Below, piece by piece: positions 30,177-41,555 of a stretch of DNA of 64,000 nucleotides (position 1 is its first letter; every line of letters begins with the position of its first letter). The stretch comes from Betaproteobacteria bacterium SCN1 (GTDB lineage: Bacteria; Pseudomonadota; Gammaproteobacteria; Burkholderiales; Thiobacillaceae): contig WBSF01000007.1 in NCBI GenBank assembly GCA_008923315.1, positions 758,134-822,133 of the forward strand, given 5' to 3'. The notes under the pieces are model-generated. The model ran no database searches, was not told where the DNA came from, and saw nothing but the letters and a program-made list of their open reading frames with translations. Position numbers and translations under genes: made by a program.

Positions 30177-30611
30177 ATGGAACTGAATACGATTGCGCCG
30201 GCTGACGGCGCGAAAAAGGACAAACGCCGCGTGGGTCGTGGCATTGGCTCGGGTTTGGGCAAGACCGCAGGACGTGGTCACAAGGGCCAGAAATCCCGTG
30301 CCGGTGGCTTCCACAAGATTGGTTTCGAAGGGGGGCAGATGCCTATGCACCGGCGTCTGCCCAAGCGCGGTTTCGTTTCGCTGACCAAGGACGATACGGC
30401 CCGTGTGCGCTTGTCTGAGCTGGCTGCGGTGGGGGCCGACGAAATCGATCTACTGGTCCTGAAGCAGGCTGGCGTGGTAAGTGGCAGCGTGCGTGCTGCG
30501 CGCGTCTACCTGTCCGGTGAAATCGGCAAGGCGATCAAGCTGTCCGGCGTGGCCGTGACCAAGGGCGCACGCGCCGCGATCGAAGCTGCCGGCGGCACTG
30601 TCGCCGAGTAA
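30177..30611 (+). CDS. rplO: 50S ribosomal protein L15
   Basis: Late-assembly large-subunit protein, 144 residues. The Gly/Arg-rich N-terminal extension contains [20 protein letters not shown]. It starts directly after rpmD and precedes secY by 22 bases. Confidence 0.97.
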   Translation: MELNTIAPADGAKKDKRRVGRGIGSGLGKTAGRGHKGQKSRAGGFHKIGFEGGQMPMHRRLPKRGFVSLTKDDTARVRLSELAAVGADEIDLLVLKQAGVVSGSVRAARVYLSGEIGKAIKLSGVAVTKGARAAIEAAGGTVAE

Positions 30612-30633
30612 GCGGACAAGGTAAGGACGCGTC

Positions 30634-31947
30634 TTGGCCACGCCCAAAACCGGCTTGAGCAAATTCGGCGATCTGAAGCGCCGCTTGCTGTTCCTGCTCG
30701 GCGCGCTCATCGTTTACCGCATTGGGACCTTCATCCCGGTGCCGGGGATCGATCCTGTCGTGCTCGAGGATCTCTTCAAATCGCAGCAGGGCGGCATCCT
30801 GGGCATGTTCAACATGTTTTCAGGCGGTGCGCTGTCGCGCTTCAGCGTATTTGCCCTGGGGATCATGCCGTACATATCGGCCTCGATCATCGTGCAGATG
30901 ATGTCGAGCGTGTCACCGCAACTCGAGGCCTTGAAGAAGGAAGGTGAGGCCGGTCGGCGAAAAATCACGCAGTACACCCGTTACGGCACGCTGGGATTGG
31001 CAATTTTTCAGTCGTTGGGCATTGCCATTGCGCTGGAAGCCCAGGCTGGCCTGGTACTCGACCCGGGCTTGACGTTCCGTCTGACGGCAATCGTCACCCT
31101 GACTGCAGGCACGATGTTTCTGATGTGGGTAGGCGAGCAGATTACTGAACGCGGGCTCGGCAACGGCATTTCGATCATTATTTTTGCGGGTATTGCGGCG
31201 GGGCTGCCGCATGCCATCGGCGGTACCCTGGAATTGACGCGGACCGGGGCTTTCTCGATTCCGCTGGTGTTGCTGCTTTTCGTGGGCGTGTTGCTGGTGA
31301 CGGCTCTTGTGGTGTTCGTGGAACGTGGCCAGCGCAAGATTCTGGTCAACTACGCGAAGCGCCAGGTCGGCAAGATGGTCGTGGGGGGGCAAAGCTCTCA
31401 TCTGCCTTTGAAATTGAACATGTCGGGTGTGATCCCGCCGATCTTTGCGTCAAGCATCATCCTGTTCCCGGCGACGATGGCGGGGTGGTTTGGCAGCACC
31501 GAACACATGTCCTGGCTGAAGGATATTGCGGCGACGCTGTCGCCTGGCCAGCCGGTCTATGTGCTGCTGTACGCTGTCGCGATTATTTTCTTCTGTTTCT
31601 TCTATACGGCGCTGGTCTTCAATTCCAAGGAGACGGCAGACAATCTGAAGAAAAGCGGCGCGTTCGTGCCGGGGATACGGCCGGGCGAGCAGACGGCGCG
31701 CTACATAGACAAGATTCTGACCCGGCTGACGCTGGTGGGCGCGGTTTACATCACACTGGTGTGCCTGCTTCCGGAATTTCTGATCATCAAATGGAATGTG
31801 CCGTTCTATTTTGGCGGGACTTCATTGCTGATCATTGTCGTCGTTGCCATGGATTTCATGGCGCAGGTGCAGGCATACGTCATGTCGCACCAGTATGAAG
31901 GCCTGCTCAAAAAGGCCAACTTCAAAGGCGGTCTGGTGGGACGCTGA
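30634..31947 (+). CDS. secY: Preprotein translocase subunit SecY
   Basis: Channel-forming subunit of SecYEG in the inner membrane, 437 residues with ten predicted membrane segments. The plug/TM2 region ([20 protein letters not shown]) and the cytosolic loop [17 protein letters not shown] are conserved. The start is TTG ([17 protein letters not shown]) behind AAGGA. The stop overlaps the infA start. Confidence 0.97.
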   Translation: MATPKTGLSKFGDLKRRLLFLLGALIVYRIGTFIPVPGIDPVVLEDLFKSQQGGILGMFNMFSGGALSRFSVFALGIMPYISASIIVQMMSSVSPQLEALKKEGEAGRRKITQYTRYGTLGLAIFQSLGIAIALEAQAGLVLDPGLTFRLTAIVTLTAGTMFLMWVGEQITERGLGNGISIIIFAGIAAGLPHAIGGTLELTRTGAFSIPLVLLLFVGVLLVTALVVFVERGQRKILVNYAKRQVGKMVVGGQSSHLPLKLNMSGVIPPIFASSIILFPATMAGWFGSTEHMSWLKDIAATLSPGQPVYVLLYAVAIIFFCFFYTALVFNSKETADNLKKSGAFVPGIRPGEQTARYIDKILTRLTLVGAVYITLVCLLPEFLIIKWNVPFYFGGTSLLIIVVVAMDFMAQVQAYVMSHQYEGLLKKANFKGGLVGR

Positions 31948-32165
31948 TGTCGAAGGAAGATGTGATCCAGATGCAGGGCGAGGTTCTGGAAAACCTGCCC
32001 AATGCGACATTCCGGGTCAAGCTGGAAAATGGACATGTGTTGCTGGGTCATATTTCGGGAAAGATGCGTATGCATTACATCCGCATCCTGCCCGGCGACA
32101 AGGTAACGGTTGAATTGACGCCTTATGATCTGACCAAAGGGCGCATCGTATTTCGCGCCAAGTAA
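31947..32165 (+). CDS. infA: Translation initiation factor IF-1
   Basis: S1/OB-fold factor that occupies the A site during initiation, 72 residues, starting [20 protein letters not shown]. It overlaps the secY stop by one base. The secY-infA-rpmJ order is typical of betaproteobacteria. Confidence 0.97.
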   Translation: MSKEDVIQMQGEVLENLPNATFRVKLENGHVLLGHISGKMRMHYIRILPGDKVTVELTPYDLTKGRIVFRAK

Positions 32166-32215
32166 GGTGCGGTGAAGTAAGCCGGCGTCGATTGCCGGTG
32201 TGAATGGAGAAAACC

Positions 32216-32329
32216 ATGAGAGTGCAAGCTTCTGTCAAGAAAATTTGCCGCAAATGCAAAATCGTGCGTCGCAAGGGCGTCGTGCGTGTGATTTGCGACG
32301 ACCCCCGCCATAAACAGCGCCAGGGGTGA
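32216..32329 (+). CDS. rpmJ: 50S ribosomal protein L36
   Basis: A 37-residue zinc protein starting [20 protein letters not shown]. The zinc ligands are C11 and C14 (CRKC), C27 and H32 (CDDPRH), so it is the C-plus form. GGAG precedes the ATG. It is the last gene before the alpha-operon promoter. Confidence 0.96.
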   Translation: MRVQASVKKICRKCKIVRRKGVVRVICDDPRHKQRQG

Positions 32330-32379
32330 TCGGCTGGAGGCCGGCTTGAATTTGTGTCGGCGGGGAATTCCCGTTGGCG

Positions 32380-32388
32380 TGTTATAAT
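32380..32388 (+). promoter_or_regulatory. Extended -10 promoter ahead of rpsM (alpha operon)
   Basis: TGTTATAAT is a perfect extended -10 (TGn plus TATAAT at 32383-32388), 30 bases before rpsM. No consensus -35 sits at the right distance, which is acceptable for an extended -10 promoter. Confidence 0.6.
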
Positions 32389-32417
32389 TTTTCGCTTTTG
32401 CGTTCGGAGCTCTGCGA

Positions 32418-32774
32418 ATGGCTCGTATTGCTGGGGTAAACATCCCGAATCATCAACATGCGGTTATTGCGCTGACCGCCATTTACGGCATTGGCCGGAC
32501 GACGTCCGGCAAGATCTGCGAGGTGGCGGGCATTGCCCAGTCGACCAAGATCAAGGATCTGAGCGAAGCCGAGATGGAACGTCTGCGCGAAGGCGTGTCC
32601 AGGTTCACGGTCGAAGGCGATCTGCGCCGCGAAATCACCATGAACATCAAACGCCTGATGGATCTGGGGTGTTACCGCGGTTTCCGGCATCGCAAGGGGC
32701 TGCCTGTGCGCGGGCAGCGTACCCGTACCAATGCGCGTACCCGCAAGGGCCCGCGCAAAGCCATCAAGAAATAA
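32418..32774 (+). CDS. rpsM: 30S ribosomal protein S13
   Basis: 30S head protein contacting the P-site tRNA and L5, 118 residues. Contains [20 protein letters not shown] and the C-terminal [18 protein letters not shown] tail. It is the first gene of the alpha operon rpsM-rpsK-rpsD-rpoA-rplQ. Confidence 0.97.
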   Translation: MARIAGVNIPNHQHAVIALTAIYGIGRTTSGKICEVAGIAQSTKIKDLSEAEMERLREGVSRFTVEGDLRREITMNIKRLMDLGCYRGFRHRKGLPVRGQRTRTNARTRKGPRKAIKK

Positions 32775-32783
32775 GGTCTGATC

Positions 32784-33182
32784 ATGGCAACCACCAATAA
32801 AACTGCTGCGCGCGCGCGCAAAAAGGTCAAAAAGAATGTCGCGGAAGGCATCGCGCACATTCATGCGTCCTTCAACAATACGATCGTGACCATCACCGAT
32901 CGCCAGGGCAATGCCCTGTCGTGGGCGACGGCGGGCGGCGCGGGCTTCAAAGGGTCGCGCAAGTCGACGCCTTTTGCGGCACAGGTCGCGGCAGAGAATG
33001 CCGGAAAAATGGCGCAGGAGTATGGCGTCAAGAATCTGGAAGTGCGGATCAAGGGCCCGGGCCCTGGCCGGGAATCCACCGTGCGCGCACTGAATGCGCT
33101 CGGCTTCAAGATCACCGCCATTTCCGACGTGACGCCGATTCCGCACAACGGCTGCCGCCCTTCCAAAAAGCGCCGTATCTAA
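32784..33182 (+). CDS. rpsK: 30S ribosomal protein S11
   Basis: Platform protein, 132 residues, with [20 protein letters not shown] and the C-terminal [14 protein letters not shown]. It lies 9 bases after rpsM. Confidence 0.97.
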   Translation: MATTNKTAARARKKVKKNVAEGIAHIHASFNNTIVTITDRQGNALSWATAGGAGFKGSRKSTPFAAQVAAENAGKMAQEYGVKNLEVRIKGPGPGRESTVRALNALGFKITAISDVTPIPHNGCRPSKKRRI

Positions 33183-33217
33183 CCGGGACGCGCGCCCATA
33201 TCATCAGGGACTATTTC

Positions 33218-33847
33218 ATGGCTCGTAATCTCGATCCCAAATGCCGCCAGTGCCGTCGCGAAGGCGAGAAGCTTTTCCTCAAAGGCGAAAAATGCTTCAC
33301 CGACAAGTGTGCCATCGAGCGCCGCGCCTATGCGCCCGGCCAGCATGGCCAGAAGAGCGGCGCCCGCTTGTCCGACTACGGTGTGCATCTGCGTGAAAAG
33401 CAGAAAATCCGCCGCATCTATGGTGTACTCGAAGGCCAGTTCCGCCTGGTGTACAAGGAAGCGGAACGCAGCAAGGGCGTGACCGGCGAAAAGCTGCTGT
33501 CCATGCTGGAATCCCGCCTGGATTCGGTTTGTTACCGCATGGGTTTTGGCGCTTCGCGTACCGAGGCACGCCAGGTCGTCCGGCACAATGGCATTCTGGT
33601 CAATGGCCGTCGCGTAAACATCCCTTCTTACCAGGTTCGTGCCGGTGACGTGGTCGAGGTGTCCGACAAGGCCAAGAGCCATCTGCGCATCAAGGCCTCC
33701 GCCGAGGCGACTGCCGCACGGGGCTATCCCGAGTGGATCGAAGCCGATGCCAAAGCCCTCAAAGGCACCTATAAAGCCGTGCCCCAGCGCTCGGATCTGC
33801 CCTCGACCATCAACGAATCGCTGGTCGTCGAACTGTACTCCAAGTAA
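33218..33847 (+). CDS. rpsD: 30S ribosomal protein S4
   Basis: Primary 16S-binding protein and, in E. coli, the alpha operon repressor; 209 residues. The N-terminus [18 protein letters not shown] has cysteines C9 and C12, and two more follow in EKCFTDKC, a zinc-binding form. The S4 RNA-binding domain contains [20 protein letters not shown]. In-frame codons extend into rpsK and are rejected. Confidence 0.97.
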   Translation: MARNLDPKCRQCRREGEKLFLKGEKCFTDKCAIERRAYAPGQHGQKSGARLSDYGVHLREKQKIRRIYGVLEGQFRLVYKEAERSKGVTGEKLLSMLESRLDSVCYRMGFGASRTEARQVVRHNGILVNGRRVNIPSYQVRAGDVVEVSDKAKSHLRIKASAEATAARGYPEWIEADAKALKGTYKAVPQRSDLPSTINESLVVELYSK

Positions 33848-33880
33848 GCCTGAGTCGTCGGATCTAAGGAATCGCACCCT

Positions 33881-34861
33881 ATGCAAAGCGCCACCGAATT
33901 TCTCAAGCCGCGCATCGTGGAGGTTGATCGTGCCTCCCCGCTGCATGCCAAGGTCATCATGGAGCCTTTCGAGCGTGGTTACGGCCATACGCTCGGCAAT
34001 GCGCTGCGTCGCATCCTGCTGTCGTCCATGGTGGGCTATGCGCCGACCGAAGTGGCGATCAGCGGTGTTGTGCACGAGTATTCGACCATTGAGGGCGTGC
34101 AGGAAGACGTCGTCGATATTCTGCTGAACCTGAAAGGCATTGCATTCAAAATGCACGGCAAAGCCGAAGCGATGCTCAAGGTGAACAAGGCGGGCGAAGG
34201 CGTCGTGACTGCCGGAGACATCGAGGTCGGACACGATATCGAAGTGCTCAACCCCGATCATGTCATCGCGCACCTGACCAAGGGCGGCAAGCTCGATATG
34301 GAAATCAAGATCGAGGCCGGCCGCGGCTATCAGCCCGCCACGGCGCGCAAGGTTTCGGATGAAACCCGCTCCGTCGGGTCCATTCTGGTCGATGCTTCGT
34401 TCAGTCCCGTGCGTCGTGTGGCCTACTCGGTCGAAAGCGCGCGCGTCGAACAGCGTACCGACCTTGACCGTCTGGTGATCGATATCGAGACCAACGGTGT
34501 GGTGGAACCCGAGGAAGCCGTGCGCACCGCCGCCCGCATCCTGGTGAACCAGCTCTCCGTCTTCGCCGACCTCGAAGGCACCCCGGCCGAGTCCGAGTCA
34601 CCGCGTTCGCCGCAGGTCGATCCGCTGCTGCTGCGTCCGGTCGACGATCTCGAGCTGACCGTGCGTTCGGCCAACTGCCTCAAGGCCGAAAACATCTATT
34701 TCATCGGCGACCTGATCCAGCGCTCCGAAACCGAGTTGCTGCGCACGCCCAATCTGGGCCGCAAGTCGCTGAACGAGATCAAGGACGTGCTCGCCTCCAA
34801 AGGCCTGTCCCTGGGCATGAAGCTGGAGAACTGGCCGCCCGCCGGGCTCGAGCGCCCCTGA
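33881..34861 (+). CDS. rpoA: DNA-directed RNA polymerase alpha subunit
   Basis: Assembly platform and activator/UP-element contact subunit, 326 residues. The N-terminal dimerisation domain contains [20 protein letters not shown]; the C-terminal domain has [20 protein letters not shown]. It is in the alpha operon between rpsD and rplQ. Confidence 0.98.
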   Translation: MQSATEFLKPRIVEVDRASPLHAKVIMEPFERGYGHTLGNALRRILLSSMVGYAPTEVAISGVVHEYSTIEGVQEDVVDILLNLKGIAFKMHGKAEAMLKVNKAGEGVVTAGDIEVGHDIEVLNPDHVIAHLTKGGKLDMEIKIEAGRGYQPATARKVSDETRSVGSILVDASFSPVRRVAYSVESARVEQRTDLDRLVIDIETNGVVEPEEAVRTAARILVNQLSVFADLEGTPAESESPRSPQVDPLLLRPVDDLELTVRSANCLKAENIYFIGDLIQRSETELLRTPNLGRKSLNEIKDVLASKGLSLGMKLENWPPAGLERP

Positions 34862-34946
34862 CTATTTGTTGAACCCTGACCAATAAAGTGCGGGTCGCCG
34901 TGGCAGGTGGCCTGGCCCAAGAAAAAATCGCAGAAAGGATAAAGCC

Positions 34947-35336
34947 ATGCGTCATCGTCAGTCCAACCGCAAGCTCAACCGCACGACCAGCCATCGCTTG
35001 GCCATGTTCCGCAACATGAGCGTGTCGCTGCTGCGCCACGAGGTCATCAAGACCACGCTGCCGAAAGCCAAGGAGCTGCGCCGCTTCGTCGAGCCGCTGA
35101 TCACACTGGGCAAGGAGCCGTCGCTCGCCAACCATCGTCTGGCCTTCGACCGTCTGCGTGATCGCGAAATAGTCGTCAAGCTGTTCGGTGAGCTGGGTCC
35201 GCGCTACAAGACCCGCCCGGGTGGCTATCTGCGCATCCTCAAGTACGGCTTCCGCGTCGGCGACAATGCCCCCATGGCGCTGGTCGAGCTGGTGGATCGT
35301 CCCGATACCGACGTCGAACCGGCCGGCGCAGAGTAA
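34947..35336 (+). CDS. rplQ: 50S ribosomal protein L17
   Basis: Exit-side large-subunit protein, 129 residues, starting [20 protein letters not shown]. It is the last gene of the ribosomal block and is followed after 14 bases by a very strong terminator. Confidence 0.97.
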   Translation: MRHRQSNRKLNRTTSHRLAMFRNMSVSLLRHEVIKTTLPKAKELRRFVEPLITLGKEPSLANHRLAFDRLRDREIVVKLFGELGPRYKTRPGGYLRILKYGFRVGDNAPMALVELVDRPDTDVEPAGAE

Positions 35337-35350
35337 GTAGCGAATCGTTC

Positions 35351-35388
35351 ACATGAAAAAAGCCGGGCTTGCCCGGCTTTTTTCATGT
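35351..35388 (+). terminator. Strong intrinsic terminator after rplQ
   Basis: An 18-bp perfect inverted repeat (35351-35368 with 35371-35388) with GC core GCCGGGC/GCCCGGC, six A residues before and six T residues after it. It is symmetric and could work in both directions, but both flanking genes read rightward. Confidence 0.93.
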
Positions 35389-35446
35389 GGCCCCGCAGCG
35401 CCGGCGAAATCGTTATAGTCTGGTTTTTGGCTCCGGGAAATCTTGC

Positions 35447-36175
35447 ATGATCGTCCTGTTCACCGATTTCGGCACGCGCGATCCCTACGTTGGCCAAGTG
35501 AAAGCGCGGTTGGCGGAGGAAGCGCCAGCGCACGTCGTCGTCGACTTGCTGCACGAGGTGCCGGATTTCAATTCTCATGCCGGTGCGCATTTGCTGGCAG
35601 CCATGGCTGGCGGGTTTCCGCCGGGGACCGTGTTCCTCGCCGTCGTCGATCCTGGCGTGGGAACGCCGCGCGACGCGGTTGTGGTCCTGGCCGGTGGCCG
35701 CTGGTTCGTCGGGCCTGACAACGGCCTGTTGTCGGTGCTGGCGGCGCGCGCTGGCGACGCAAAGATCTGGCGGATCGTCTGGCGCCCCGAATCCTTGTCC
35801 GCCACATTCCATGGCCGCGATCTGTTCGCGGTCGTGGCGGCCGATATTGCGCGCGGCGAATTCCCCGACGGCAAACTTGCGGCGCAGGAAAAGCTCACCG
35901 TGGAATTCGATGCAGGCGATCTGCCGCGTGTCGTCTACATCGACCACTACGGCAATGCATGGACCGGTGTGCGTACCGTGCCCTCGAATACCCGCGTACG
36001 TGCCGCAGGCGAAGCATTCAAGCACAGCGAGAGCTTTGGCTTCGTGGGACGAGGCGAGGGCTTCTGGTTCGTCAACAGCGTCGGTCTCGTGGAGCTGGCC
36101 GTCAACCGCGGCAGCGCCGCCGCGCAGTTCGGACTCAAGGTGGGCGACCCGGTCGAGGTGCAGCGACTAAATTAG
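35447..36175 (+). CDS. SAM hydroxide adenosyltransferase (SAM hydrolase, DUF62/PF01887)
   Basis: Family members use an activated water to split S-adenosylmethionine to adenosine and methionine; fluorinase and chlorinase are relatives. The 242-residue product shows the family signatures FTDFGTRDPYVGQVK (residues 5-19), VVDPGVGTPRDAVV, GPDNGLLS, FHGRDLFAVVAADIA and YIDHYGNAWTGV. I start at ATG 35447 (MIVLFTDFG); upstream in-frame codons would run through the rplQ terminator. The 3' end overlaps the convergent glycerate kinase gene by 9 bases. Physiological role is unclear; perhaps SAM or adenosine homeostasis. Confidence 0.88.
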   Translation: MIVLFTDFGTRDPYVGQVKARLAEEAPAHVVVDLLHEVPDFNSHAGAHLLAAMAGGFPPGTVFLAVVDPGVGTPRDAVVVLAGGRWFVGPDNGLLSVLAARAGDAKIWRIVWRPESLSATFHGRDLFAVVAADIARGEFPDGKLAAQEKLTVEFDAGDLPRVVYIDHYGNAWTGVRTVPSNTRVRAAGEAFKHSESFGFVGRGEGFWFVNSVGLVELAVNRGSAAAQFGLKVGDPVEVQRLN

Positions 36176-37417
36176 CAGCAGTGCGCGGTAGTCGTTGACG
36201 TTGGTGCGCGTGGGGCCGGTGACGACAAGATCGCCGAGCCTGCTAAAAAAACCGTAGCTGTCGTGCGCGGCGAGACAGGCTGCGGGGTCGGTTCCCTGCA
36301 TGCGCGCGCGCGTCAGTGTGTCGGGCGTGAGCACCGCACCGGCATTGTTCCCGCTGCCATCGATGCCGTCCGTATCGCAGGCGATCGCCCAAGCGTCTGT
36401 CGTATCCAGGGCGCAGGCCAGCGCCAGCAGGAATTCCGTATTGCGACCGCCACGCCCATGTTGCGGGTGCAGGGTGATGGTCGTTTCACCGCCGGAAATC
36501 AGGGCCAGCGGCCGATGCGCGATCGCACGAGCCAGCGCGGCGTGCTGCCGGGCGACATCCCGCGCGTTGCCCGAGATGGTTTCCGATACGACATGCGCAG
36601 GAATACCTGTCTGTTCGAAAATCCGTGCGGCGGCAGTCAGGCTCACGTGTGCGTTGGCAACGACGCGGTTCTGCGTGTGCCTGAAACAGGGGTCGTCTGC
36701 CTTGGCCGTATCGGCAGAGACGCCTTGTCGTTCGAAGTGGCTGTGGATGCTGGCAGGCGGGTCGATACCGAAGCGCGCGAGCACAGCCCGCGCATCCATG
36801 CAGGTCGTGGGATCGGGTGCACAGGGGCCGGATGCGATATGAACCGGGTCGTCGCCAACCACGTCCGACACGATCAGAGCGCAGACACGTGCGCCGTTTA
36901 CGGCCCGGGCAAGGCGGCCACCGGACAGGCGGGTAAGGTGCTTGCGCACCGTGTTGATGTCCTGGATCGTCGCGCCTGCGGCGAGCAGGGTCCGGGTGAC
37001 CTGTCTCAATTCCTTCAGTGTGACGCCTTCGACCGGTGCGGCGAGCAGGCTCGAGCCGCCGCCGGAAATCAGTGCCAGCAGCAGGTCATCCGGCCCGAGC
37101 GCGGAAGCCAGGGCCAGCATTCGCAATGCGGCGGCTTCGCCGCGTCCGTCAGGCAGAGGGTGGCTGGCCTCGACGACTTCGATCCGGCGCGTCGGCAGAC
37201 TATGGCGGTATCGCGTGACGACCAGGCCCGAGAGCGGTGCCGTTGACGGCCAGTGCGCCTCGACGGTTGCGGCCATGCTGGCAGCGGCTTTGCCGCCGCC
37301 CACGACCACCGTGCGCCCGGGGGGTGGCGCTGGCAGATGCGGCGGCAGGGTCATGGCTGGCGCCGCCGCGGCAATGGCCGCGTTGAACGAATCGATCAGC
37401 AGCGTACGCGGTTTCAT
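36167..37417 (-). CDS. Glycerate 2-kinase type II (GckA/TtuD, DUF4147-MOFRL)
   Basis: Phosphorylates glycerate to 2-phosphoglycerate, linking glyoxylate/photorespiratory-type salvage to glycolysis; older annotations call it hydroxypyruvate reductase. The 416-residue product has VVVGGGKAAASMAA near residue 40, ISGGGSSLLAAP, the RLSGGRLARAV loop, and the C-terminal MOFRL domain with GRGGRNTEFLLALA and DTDGIDGSGNNAGA. The start is ATG 37417 (MKPRTLLIDSFNAA); upstream in-frame codons cross a terminator. No pathway neighbours are present, so the donor of glycerate is unknown. Confidence 0.88.
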   Translation of the reverse strand: MKPRTLLIDSFNAAIAAAAPAMTLPPHLPAPPPGRTVVVGGGKAAASMAATVEAHWPSTAPLSGLVVTRYRHSLPTRRIEVVEASHPLPDGRGEAAALRMLALASALGPDDLLLALISGGGSSLLAAPVEGVTLKELRQVTRTLLAAGATIQDINTVRKHLTRLSGGRLARAVNGARVCALIVSDVVGDDPVHIASGPCAPDPTTCMDARAVLARFGIDPPASIHSHFERQGVSADTAKADDPCFRHTQNRVVANAHVSLTAAARIFEQTGIPAHVVSETISGNARDVARQHAALARAIAHRPLALISGGETTITLHPQHGRGGRNTEFLLALACALDTTDAWAIACDTDGIDGSGNNAGAVLTPDTLTRARMQGTDPAACLAAHDSYGFFSRLGDLVVTGPTRTNVNDYRALLLI

Positions 37418-37443
37418 GGCGCCGGAGAGAAAGCTCCGCATGT

Positions 37444-37467
37444 AAAAAAGGCCGGGCAAGCCCGGCC
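37444..37467 (-). terminator. Intrinsic terminator after the lipoprotein gene
   Basis: On the minus strand an 8-bp GC stem (GGCCGGGC with GCCCGGCC, 37450-37467) is followed by six T residues. It lies between the stop of the lipoprotein gene and the start of the glycerate kinase gene, insulating them. Confidence 0.85.
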
Positions 37468-37494
37468 GTTCGGTCAGATGCCTGACGGTGCCAC

Positions 37495-37806
37495 TTAGTG
37501 GCTGGCGGCGTCCTTGGCCTGGTCGGCCATATCCTGCATCTTGTCGGCGCCGTGCGCTGCGGCGTCGGCCGCACTTTGTGCGGCATTTGCCGCAGCGTCG
37601 GTGACGGCATCGCCAGCAGCCGTGGCGGCTTCACCGGCGGCTTGCGCGGCGTTGTCGACGGCCTGGGCGGCGCTGTCGGCAGCGTCGCTGGCGGCGTCCT
37701 TGGCCTGTTCCATCGCGGGTGCAGCGGCTTCTTCCGCCTTCTGGCAGGCGGTCAGCGTCATGGCGGCGAACAGGGCGATGAGCAATTTCGATTGCATCGA
37801 TGGCAT
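37495..37806 (-). CDS. Small Ala-rich lipoprotein with LEA/apolipoprotein-like repeats
   Basis: The 103-residue product has a lipoprotein signal peptide with lipobox LTAC (Cys at 21, or 18 if the second ATG is used). After the cysteine it is almost entirely Ala plus Asp/Glu/Lys/Gln in repeating AADAA-type units (for example DAASDAADSAAQAVDNAAQA), predicting one long amphipathic helix. It resembles Ala-rich entericidin-, LEA- or phasin-like envelope proteins but I cannot assign a family. A promoter (37869-37896) and terminator (37444-37467) show a single-gene unit, possibly stress-induced. Function unknown. Confidence 0.75.
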   Translation of the reverse strand: MPSMQSKLLIALFAAMTLTACQKAEEAAAPAMEQAKDAASDAADSAAQAVDNAAQAAGEAATAAGDAVTDAAANAAQSAADAAAHGADKMQDMADQAKDAASH

Positions 37807-37868
37807 GTCTTGGGTCTCCCGGAATAGGTCGATATTTGGAATGCGGCAGCTCCTGGGGCCGCCGCGCC

Positions 37869-37896
37869 ATTATTGCCCATTTACGCGCCTTGCCAA
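37869..37896 (-). promoter_or_regulatory. Promoter of the Ala-rich lipoprotein gene
   Basis: On the minus strand TTGGCA (37891-37896) and AATAAT (37869-37874) are separated by 16 bases and lie about 60 bases before the start codon, which is preceded by GGGAG. Confidence 0.5.
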
Positions 37897-37929
37897 CGTC
37901 CGAACGACTTTTTTACAAAAAATCGGGCG

Positions 37930-38664
37930 TCAGAAACGTTCGTCGGACCGCATAAATCGCCATTGGCCGAGCGGCAGTTCACCCAGGCGCATCCGGCCGA
38001 TGCGTACGCGCTTGAGCCCAACGACCCGCAGGCCGACCAGCTCGCACATGCGGCGGATCTGGCGTTTGCGGCCTTCCTTGAGGATGAAGCGCAACTGATC
38101 CGCGTTTTGCCACACGACGCGCGCCGGCCGCAGCTTGCGGCCATCGAGTGTCAGCCCATGATTCAGTCGCGCGAGTCCTTGGTCGTCGAGCCGGCCTTCC
38201 ACGCGGACCAGGTATTCTTTTTCGACATCGGAGTCCTCGCCGATCAATTGTTTGGCGATCCGTCCATCCTGCGTCAGCACGAGCAGGCCCGTGGAATCGA
38301 TATCGAGCCGGCCGGCAGGCGCCAGTCCCTTGAGCTGGCTGCGGTCGAACCGACGGGGTTCGCGATCGGCCGACCAGCGCGTATCGGCACGGATCAGCAC
38401 GACGGCCGGCTCGTAGCCCGGTTCGGGTTGCCCGGACACATAGCCGACCGGCTTGTGCAACAGGACCGTGACACGTTCGGCCTGCTGCGCACTCGCCTGC
38501 GCGTCGAGCCGGATGGCGCAGTCGGGGTCTACCCGGGTCCCCAGTTCGGTCACGCGACGGCCGTCGACGAACACCAGCCCCTGCTCGATGTAATGGTCCG
38601 CCTCGCGACGCGAGCACAAGCCGCGTTCGGACATGAGCTTCGACAGGCGGACCGGATCGCCCAT
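37930..38664 (-). CDS. rluF: 23S rRNA pseudouridine synthase, RluF-like
   Basis: RNA-modifying enzyme of the RsuA/RluBEF group. The 244-residue product has an N-terminal S4 domain ([20 protein letters not shown]), then the catalytic domain with [17 protein letters not shown], whose Asp (about residue 121) is the catalytic aspartate, and a C-terminal [17 protein letters not shown] motif. Overall it looks closest to RluF (U2604), though the target is inferred. The start ATG lies one base after the uvrA stop, so it is translated with uvrA. In-frame codons further upstream overlap uvrA. Confidence 0.83.
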   Translation of the reverse strand: MGDPVRLSKLMSERGLCSRREADHYIEQGLVFVDGRRVTELGTRVDPDCAIRLDAQASAQQAERVTVLLHKPVGYVSGQPEPGYEPAVVLIRADTRWSADREPRRFDRSQLKGLAPAGRLDIDSTGLLVLTQDGRIAKQLIGEDSDVEKEYLVRVEGRLDDQGLARLNHGLTLDGRKLRPARVVWQNADQLRFILKEGRKRQIRRMCELVGLRVVGLKRVRIGRMRLGELPLGQWRFMRSDERF

Positions 38665-38665
38665 C

Positions 38666-41488
<2,823 letters not shown>

Positions 41489-41555
41489 GGGGCCGGGGGC
41501 GTATTTCGCAACCTGCTAATATAACGGACTTCCGCACCCAGCCGAACACAATGCC

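Noticed and set aside
41489..41555. LexA (SOS) box in the uvrA/MFS divergent gap
   Set aside because: No CTG-N10-CAG arrangement could be found by eye in these 67 bases.
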